DNA of 64,000 nucleotides from Pseudonocardia phyllosphaerae (GTDB taxonomy: Bacteria > Actinomycetota > Actinomycetes > Mycobacteriales > Pseudonocardiaceae), in contig NZ_JBKGXS010000001.1 of NCBI RefSeq assembly GCF_046546475.1, positions 806,001 to 870,000 of the forward strand. Direction: 5' to 3'. The notes below the pieces were generated by a model, which worked only from the letters and a program-made list of their open reading frames with translations, did no database searches and had not been told where the DNA came from. The position numbers were made by a program, and so were the translations under genes. This document shows, one piece after another, positions 59,002 through 64,000 of the stretch. Position 1 is the first letter of the stretch. Every line of letters begins with the position of its first letter.

Positions 59002-59009
<8 letters not shown>
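57990..59009 (+). CDS. fbiA: 2-phospho-L-lactate (or phosphoenolpyruvate) transferase of F420 synthesis
   Basis: 339 aa. Joins Fo to the phospho-lactyl/enolpyruvyl guanylate donor, giving (dehydro)F420-0. VTVLVGGVGGARFLQGVKLALG, VVNVGDDIWLHGLRVCPDLDTCMYTLGG, ADEFW-type region DETWSVKAELEAYG, LVAPSNPVVSIGTIISVPG are characteristic of CofD. The stop overlaps fbiB by eight bases, coupling the two steps. Confidence 0.95.
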
Positions 59010-60426
<1,417 letters not shown>

Positions 60427-60432
60427 GACCCG

Positions 60433-60978
60433 TTGGTAGCCACCGCGACCGCCACCCGTGAGCTCGACGCATGGGACCCGCCCGGGGAGGCCCAGCGCGC
60501 GCTCAAGCAGGCACTGCTGGCGTTCCTCGACGCCCGCCCCGACGACGCCTGCGACCGCTCCTGCGCGCCCGGGCACCTGACCGCGTCGGCGCTGCTCGTC
60601 GACGCGACCGGCGAGCACACCCTGCTGACCCTGCACCCGCGCGTCGGGCGCTGGATCCAGCTGGGCGGGCACTGCGAGCCCGGCGACGAGAGCCTGCGGG
60701 CGGCCGCGCTGCGCGAGGCGACCGAGGAGTCCGGGATGAGCGGGCTGGAGATCGGCGAGCACCCGCTGCACGTCGACGTGCACGCCGTCACCTGCTCCGG
60801 CGGCGTCCCGACCCGCCACCTCGACGTGCGCTACCTCGTACGTGCCCCGGCCGGTGCGCAGCCGGTGATCAGCGACGAGTCGCTGGACCTGCGCTGGTGG
60901 CCGGTGGACGCGCTGCCGGCCGACAGCGACACCGTCGCGACCATGGTGGCCGCCGCACCGGCGCCGGTGCGGCCGTAG
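60433..60978 (+). CDS. Nudix hydrolase
   Basis: 181 aa with a TTG start at 60433, 6 bp after fbiB; no ATG/GTG is available before the domain. Nudix box GGHCEPGDESLRAAALREATEESG matches Gx5Ex7REUxEExGU (written here in two parts: GGHCEPGDESLRAAA and LREATEESG). Substrate unknown; place after fbiB suggests clean-up of nucleotide by-products but this is inference. Confidence 0.88.
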   Translation: MVATATATRELDAWDPPGEAQRALKQALLAFLDARPDDACDRSCAPGHLTASALLVDATGEHTLLTLHPRVGRWIQLGGHCEPGDESLRAAALREATEESGMSGLEIGEHPLHVDVHAVTCSGGVPTRHLDVRYLVRAPAGAQPVISDESLDLRWWPVDALPADSDTVATMVAAAPAPVRP

Positions 60979-61008
60979 CGCCGGAGGCTCAGAGGTCCCG
61001 CCGGAGGC

Positions 61009-61776
61009 TCAGAGATACCGCCAGAAGAACAGCGCCTGGTAGCCCGCGCCGGCCAGGCTCGTGTTGCCGCCGACGGCGCCGTAGAGCGACTGGGCGGCGG
61101 AGAAGAACGCACCGCCGACCCCCGGCACGAACAGCAGCACCGCGAGCAGCGCCAGCGGCGCCCACGGCCGCACCCGGGCGCCGAGCTCCTGGGCCGGCCG
61201 CGACAGGTAGGGCTCCAGCACGCCGTAGCCGTCGAGGCCGGGCACCGGGAGCATGTTCAGCACGAACGCGACGACCTGGAACAACGCCAGCGCGGACAGC
61301 CCGGCGGCGAGCGGGATCGGCATCGGCACCGCGCCGACGACGACGGTCAGCACGATCCCCAGCAGCAGGTTCGCCAGCGGCCCGGCGAACGAGACCGCGC
61401 TGCGCCAGCCCTTGCTGCGCAACGCCCCCTGCTGGATCCACACCGCGCCGCCTGGCAGCGGCAGCCCGCCGATCAGGAAGATCACCAGCGGCAGGACGAA
61501 CGAGTAGCCGACGTCGGTGTAGCGGCGGATGTCCAGGGTCAGATAGCCCTTCGCGGCCACCGACCGGTCACCGCCGCGGAAAGCCGCGATCGCGTGGCCG
61601 TACTCGTGCAGGCACAGCGAGACGGCCCAGCCGCCGACCACGAGCACGAAGATGCCGCCGATCACCGCGGCGCTGGATCCCCACGAGGCCCCCAGCACCG
61701 AGAACACCCCGCCGACGGCCGTCACACCCAGAAGGATCAGGAAGAAGGGGCTGACGCGCAGAGCCGGGGATGCCAT
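61009..61776 (-). CDS. M50 family site-2-protease-like membrane metalloprotease
   Basis: 255 aa, six membrane segments. Zinc motif HEYGH in VSLCLHEYGHAIAAFRGG and the second motif NMLPVPGLDGYGVLEP (third ligand Asp). No PDZ or CBS domain, so it belongs to the short M50 group. Intramembrane cleavage of a regulator is the family role; the substrate is unknown. ATG61776 with GACGAT 6 nt upstream, an imperfect -10. Confidence 0.88.
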   Translation of the reverse strand: MASPALRVSPFFLILLGVTAVGGVFSVLGASWGSSAAVIGGIFVLVVGGWAVSLCLHEYGHAIAAFRGGDRSVAAKGYLTLDIRRYTDVGYSFVLPLVIFLIGGLPLPGGAVWIQQGALRSKGWRSAVSFAGPLANLLLGIVLTVVVGAVPMPIPLAAGLSALALFQVVAFVLNMLPVPGLDGYGVLEPYLSRPAQELGARVRPWAPLALLAVLLFVPGVGGAFFSAAQSLYGAVGGNTSLAGAGYQALFFWRYL

Positions 61777-61861
61777 GTACCCATCGTCCCGGACGGCCCA
61801 AACAAACGCGCGGGAGGCTTCACTCATTCGGAAGAGCGAGCTTGCCATCATGGAACGTCAG

Positions 61862-61877
61862 CGCTGTACTTACAGCG
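61862..61877. promoter_or_regulatory. 16-bp palindrome upstream of whiB2
   Basis: CGCTGTA-CT-TACAGCG, perfect 7+7, ending 36 bp before the whiB2 start. Candidate binding site for a dimeric regulator of the cell-division gene. Confidence 0.65.
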
Positions 61878-61913
61878 GTGTCATTCGCCGAAGCGTTGCG
61901 GGGAGGTGGGCGA

Positions 61914-62294
61914 GTGGACGACGTCGAGGGTTTCATGCGGATGCTGCGGCCGGCGGAAACAGCCGGCATGGAGCACGACATCGTCGCGATGGACACACAT
62001 CGCGGCGAGCAGGGCCACGATGCACAGGTTCTGGACCTGAAGGGGCTGCTGCTGGACGACATGTCCGGCGACGAGGTCCCGGAGTGGCAGGAACGTGCGC
62101 TGTGCGCCCAGACCGATCCGGAGGCGTTCTTCCCGGAGAAGGGCGGCTCCACCCGCGAGGCGAAGCGGATCTGTTCCGGGTGCGAGGTCCGGGCCGAGTG
62201 CCTGGAGTACGCCCTGGCGCAGGACGAGCGCTTCGGGATCTGGGGCGGGCTCTCCGAGCGGGAGCGCCGACGGCTGCGCCGAGCGGCGGTCTGA
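61914..62294 (+). CDS. whiB2: WhiB2 (WhmD) iron-sulfur regulator
   Basis: 126 aa from GTG61914, chosen because gggagg lies 7 nt upstream and the length matches WhmD. Four Fe-S ligands: Cys64 (ALCAQTDPEAFFPEKGG), Cys87, Cys90 (ICSGCEVRAEC) and Cys96. The GIWGGLSERERRRLRR turn and basic tail contact DNA and sigma factor. WhiB2 controls septation in relatives. The variable N-terminal 50 residues are acidic. Confidence 0.95.
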   Translation: MDDVEGFMRMLRPAETAGMEHDIVAMDTHRGEQGHDAQVLDLKGLLLDDMSGDEVPEWQERALCAQTDPEAFFPEKGGSTREAKRICSGCEVRAECLEYALAQDERFGIWGGLSERERRRLRRAAV

Positions 62295-62333
62295 GCGGAC
62301 CACCGCTTCCCACAGGGGGGAAACAGACCACGA

Positions 62334-62365
62334 ACGCCCGGGACACCACGCGGTGGCCCGGGCGT
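62334..62365 (+). terminator. Terminator after whiB2
   Basis: Perfect 9-bp stem acgcccggg/cccgggcgt with an inner ccac/gtgg pair. Also positioned to stop the convergent zincin-like gene. Confidence 0.8.
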
Positions 62366-62385
62366 CGTCGTGTGCGGGGCCGGGC

Positions 62386-62859
62386 TCAGCCGCCGTCGAC
62401 GGCGTCGGGCTCGATGTTGAGGTACTCCGCGACCTGCTCGACGAGCACCTCGTGCACCAGGTCGGCGAGGTCCTCACCGTTGCGGGCCCGGGCCTCCAGC
62501 GGACGGCGGTAGAGCACGATCCGTGCGCGGGTCGGCAGGCCCGCCGAGTCGACCCCGGCCGGGACCAGCTGGGCCAGCGGCACGGTGGCGTCGGCGAGGA
62601 CGCCGGTGCCCCACGCGACCTCGTCCGGCGAGGTCGTGTCGACGGCCGGGACGTCGTCCACGGCCAGGTCCAGGTCGGCGATCTCCGGCCCCCACCGCGA
62701 CTCGATCGGCTCGAGCGCCTCCAGCACCTTGGCGTCGAAGCGCTCGGCGCGGGTGCGGAAGGCGGGGGTGGTCACCGGGTACATCAGCCCGCGCAGGCCT
62801 CGGCCGCGGCGGTCGCGGCGGCGCGGGGTACGGCGCAGCAGACGGTGGGCGGTGGACAC
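62386..62859 (-). CDS. Metallopeptidase-family (zincin_1/DUF1025) protein
   Basis: 157 aa from GTG62859. Basic N-terminus (HRLLRRTPRRRDRRGRG), then the small zincin-like domain: FDAKVLEALEPIESRWGPEIADLDLAVDDVP, RARIVLYRRPLEARARN, and DLVHEVLVEQVAEYLNIEPDAVD. The zinc site of the family (HExxH) reads HEVLV here, so the second His is absent and peptidase activity is doubtful. Same position as Rv3259 (from memory). Confidence 0.85.
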   Translation of the reverse strand: MSTAHRLLRRTPRRRDRRGRGLRGLMYPVTTPAFRTRAERFDAKVLEALEPIESRWGPEIADLDLAVDDVPAVDTTSPDEVAWGTGVLADATVPLAQLVPAGVDSAGLPTRARIVLYRRPLEARARNGEDLADLVHEVLVEQVAEYLNIEPDAVDGG

Positions 62860-62866
62860 CCCGGTG

Positions 62867-62872
62867 ATTCTA
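62867..62872 (-). promoter_or_regulatory. -10 box TAGAAT, leaderless start of the zincin-like gene
   Basis: TAGAAT, 7 nt, GTG62859. Confidence 0.65.
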
Positions 62873-62946
62873 GGCGTACACCCGCCCGGACCGGGCCCGA
62901 CCGAGCCGGGCGCGCGTCGCAGTGCGGCGTGCGGAACCCGAGGGGC

Positions 62947-62952
62947 TATCGT
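62947..62952 (+). promoter_or_regulatory. -10 box TATCGT, leaderless start of the DUF3499 gene
   Basis: TATCGT, 7 nt, GTG62960. Confidence 0.65.
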
Positions 62953-62959
62953 CCGGAGT

Positions 62960-63334
62960 GTGTTGAGTGTGCGGAGATGTTCGCGGACGGGCTGCACCGA
63001 GCCCGCCGTCGCCACGCTCACCTATGTCTACGCCGACTCCACCGCCGTCGTCGGCCCGCTGGCCACCCAGGCCGAACCGCACTCCTATGACCTCTGCACC
63101 GCGCACGCGCAGAGCCTGACCGCGCCGCGCGGCTGGGAGGTCGTCCGGTTCGAGGGCGAGTTCACACCGCCCCAGCACGCGACGGAGGAGCTGACCGCGC
63201 TCGCGGACGCCGTCCGCGAGGCGGGACGGGGGGACCGGCCGGTCGAGGTGGTGGCCCGGAACGGTGGCGGCAACGGGCGGCGGGGGCACCTGCGGGCGCT
63301 ACCGGCGCCCTCGGAGGACAGCCGCAACTCCTGA
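62960..63334 (+). CDS. DUF3499 protein
   Basis: 124 aa from GTG62960. Conserved actinobacterial family with a probable metal site: RRCSRTGCTEPAVATLTYVYADSTAVVGPL and SYDLCTAHAQSLTAPRGWEVVRF (Cys...Cys and Cys-x2-His pattern). The second half is variable and ends in a Gly/Asn/Arg-rich tail. Function unknown. Always near whiB2 and the phosphomannomutase in relatives (from memory, Rv3258c). Confidence 0.88.
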   Translation: MLSVRRCSRTGCTEPAVATLTYVYADSTAVVGPLATQAEPHSYDLCTAHAQSLTAPRGWEVVRFEGEFTPPQHATEELTALADAVREAGRGDRPVEVVARNGGGNGRRGHLRALPAPSEDSRNS

Positions 63335-63437
63335 TCCGCCACCCGCCACCACTCCTGATCCGCTCCTGATCGCGGTACCGCGCGTGGCCGGACGCTCACA
63401 CGCGTGAGATGAGCGCGGACGGGTGACGGTCTTGCGC

Positions 63438-63443
63438 TAGGGT
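63438..63443 (+). promoter_or_regulatory. -10 box TAGGGT, leaderless start of manB
   Basis: TAGGGT, 8 nt, GTG63452. Confidence 0.7.
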
Positions 63444-63451
63444 CGTGTGTC

Positions 63452-64000
63452 GTGCCCGACCTCTCGGCGATCGTGAAGGCCTACGACATCCGCGGTGTCG
63501 TCGGCGAGCAGCTCGACGAACGGACCGCACGCGCCCTCGGCGCGGCGACCGCGCGGCTCGTCGCATCCGACCCCGGCCCCGGTGACTCCGCGGGAACACC
63601 TGCGGTCGTCGTCGGCCGGGACATGCGCGACTCCTCACCGCGGCTGGCGGCCGCATTCGCCGAGGGCGTCACCGGACAGGGCCTCGACGTCGTCGACATC
63701 GGCCTGGCCAGCACCGACATGCTCTACTTCGCCTCCGGCACGCTCGGCCTGCCCGGCGCGATGTTCACCGCCAGCCACAACCCGGCCGCCTACAACGGCA
63801 TCAAGCTGTGCCGCGCCGGCGCCGTGCCGATCGGCCAGTCCTCCGGGCTCGCGACCATCCGCGACGAGGCGGGCCGCTTCCTCGACGACGGCATCCCGGC
63901 GTTCGACGGCACTCCCGGCACCGTCCGCACCGAGGACCTGCGCGACGGCTACGCCGACTACCTGCGCGGCCTGGTCGACCTGGCCGGCTGTGCCGGGCTC
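63452..64000 (+). CDS. manB: Phosphomannomutase/phosphoglucomutase, N-terminal part
   Basis: First 183 codons; the gene runs off the right edge. IVKAYDIRGVVGEQL, GRDMRDSSPRLAAAFAEG, and the phosphoserine loop FTASHNPAAYNGIKLCRAGA. Interconverts mannose 6-phosphate and mannose 1-phosphate for GDP-mannose and wall/lipoglycan synthesis, feeding the nucleotidyltransferase at 55957. Distinct from PmmB at 17.1 kb, which has the longer type. Confidence 0.92.
   Translation, partial: MPDLSAIVKAYDIRGVVGEQLDERTARALGAATARLVASDPGPGDSAGTPAVVVGRDMRDSSPRLAAAFAEGVTGQGLDVVDIGLASTDMLYFASGTLGLPGAMFTASHNPAAYNGIKLCRAGAVPIGQSSGLATIRDEAGRFLDDGIPAFDGTPGTVRTEDLRDGYADYLRGLVDLAGCAGL

Overview
The window is very GC-rich, uses GTG starts heavily, and carries actinobacterial signature genes (whiB2, fbiA/fbiB for coenzyme F420, accA3/accD5/epsilon subunit, wbbL, DUF3499, TIGR03089, TIGR04222). 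From memory, the order of its core genes closely follows the Mycobacterium tuberculosis stretch Rv3315c to Rv3257c. Together with the composition, this suggests a Pseudonocardiaceae chromosome, possibly Pseudonocardia. No rRNA, tRNA, CRISPR array, insertion sequence or prophage is visible.

Layout. 1-0.5 kb: start of a secreted D,D-carboxypeptidase (-). 0.8-7.6 kb: a tightly overlapping nucleoside uptake and salvage operon (lipoprotein, ABC ATPase, two permeases, cdd, deoA). 7.6-12 kb: LLM oxidoreductase, MurJ flippase, long coiled-coil protein. 12-19.5 kb: add, upp, PmmB and punA, completing purine and pyrimidine salvage. 19.6-26.4 kb: Ser/Thr kinase, M20 amidohydrolase, gamma-glutamylcyclotransferase-like protein, LpdA, an orphan EspG-like protein and a degenerate DnaQ-like protein. 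26.7-32.6 kb: accA3, then a DUF692 (MNIO) cassette next to a membrane protein with a Cys/Gly tail, then sufE and sseA. 32.6-36.6 kb: maf, vapBC, a NarL-type two-component system and a membrane gene whose flanks are duplicated. 36.7-41.2 kb: epsilon subunit, accD5, birA, a PH protein and HMG-CoA lyase. 41.3-46.4 kb: HisN-like phosphatase, OmpR-type two-component system, GtrA, purK, purE. 46.4-53.1 kb: a small-ORF/structured-RNA locus, membrane protein, TetR/fadE25, a cyclase-fold protein, ilvA and TIGR03089. 53-64 kb: LCP ligase, wbbL, sugar-nucleotide transferase, glycosylase, fbiA/fbiB, Nudix, M50 protease, whiB2, zincin-like protein, DUF3499 and phosphomannomutase.

How the genes work together: nucleosides enter by the ABC system and are deaminated (cdd, add) or phosphorolysed (deoA, punA); upp recovers uracil, and PmmB may interconvert the released pentose or hexose phosphates. 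AccA3, AccD5 and the epsilon subunit form an acyl-CoA carboxylase biotinylated by BirA, and the two acc transcription units share an upstream palindrome. Wall assembly is served by MurJ, LCP, WbbL, GtrA and the sugar-phosphate enzymes.

The strongest candidate for something undescribed is at 28.6-31.1 kb. A TIGR04222-type membrane protein ends in cysteines spaced every seven residues in polyglycine. It is followed by a 16-bp-stem terminator, an array of 16-bp repeats, a DUF692 oxidase and a translationally coupled small partner. This resembles the layout of a RiPP precursor followed by its modification enzymes, with a membrane protein as the presumed substrate. A second general signal is that 21 genes have a TAnnnT box 6-9 nt before the start codon, which points to widespread leaderless mRNAs.
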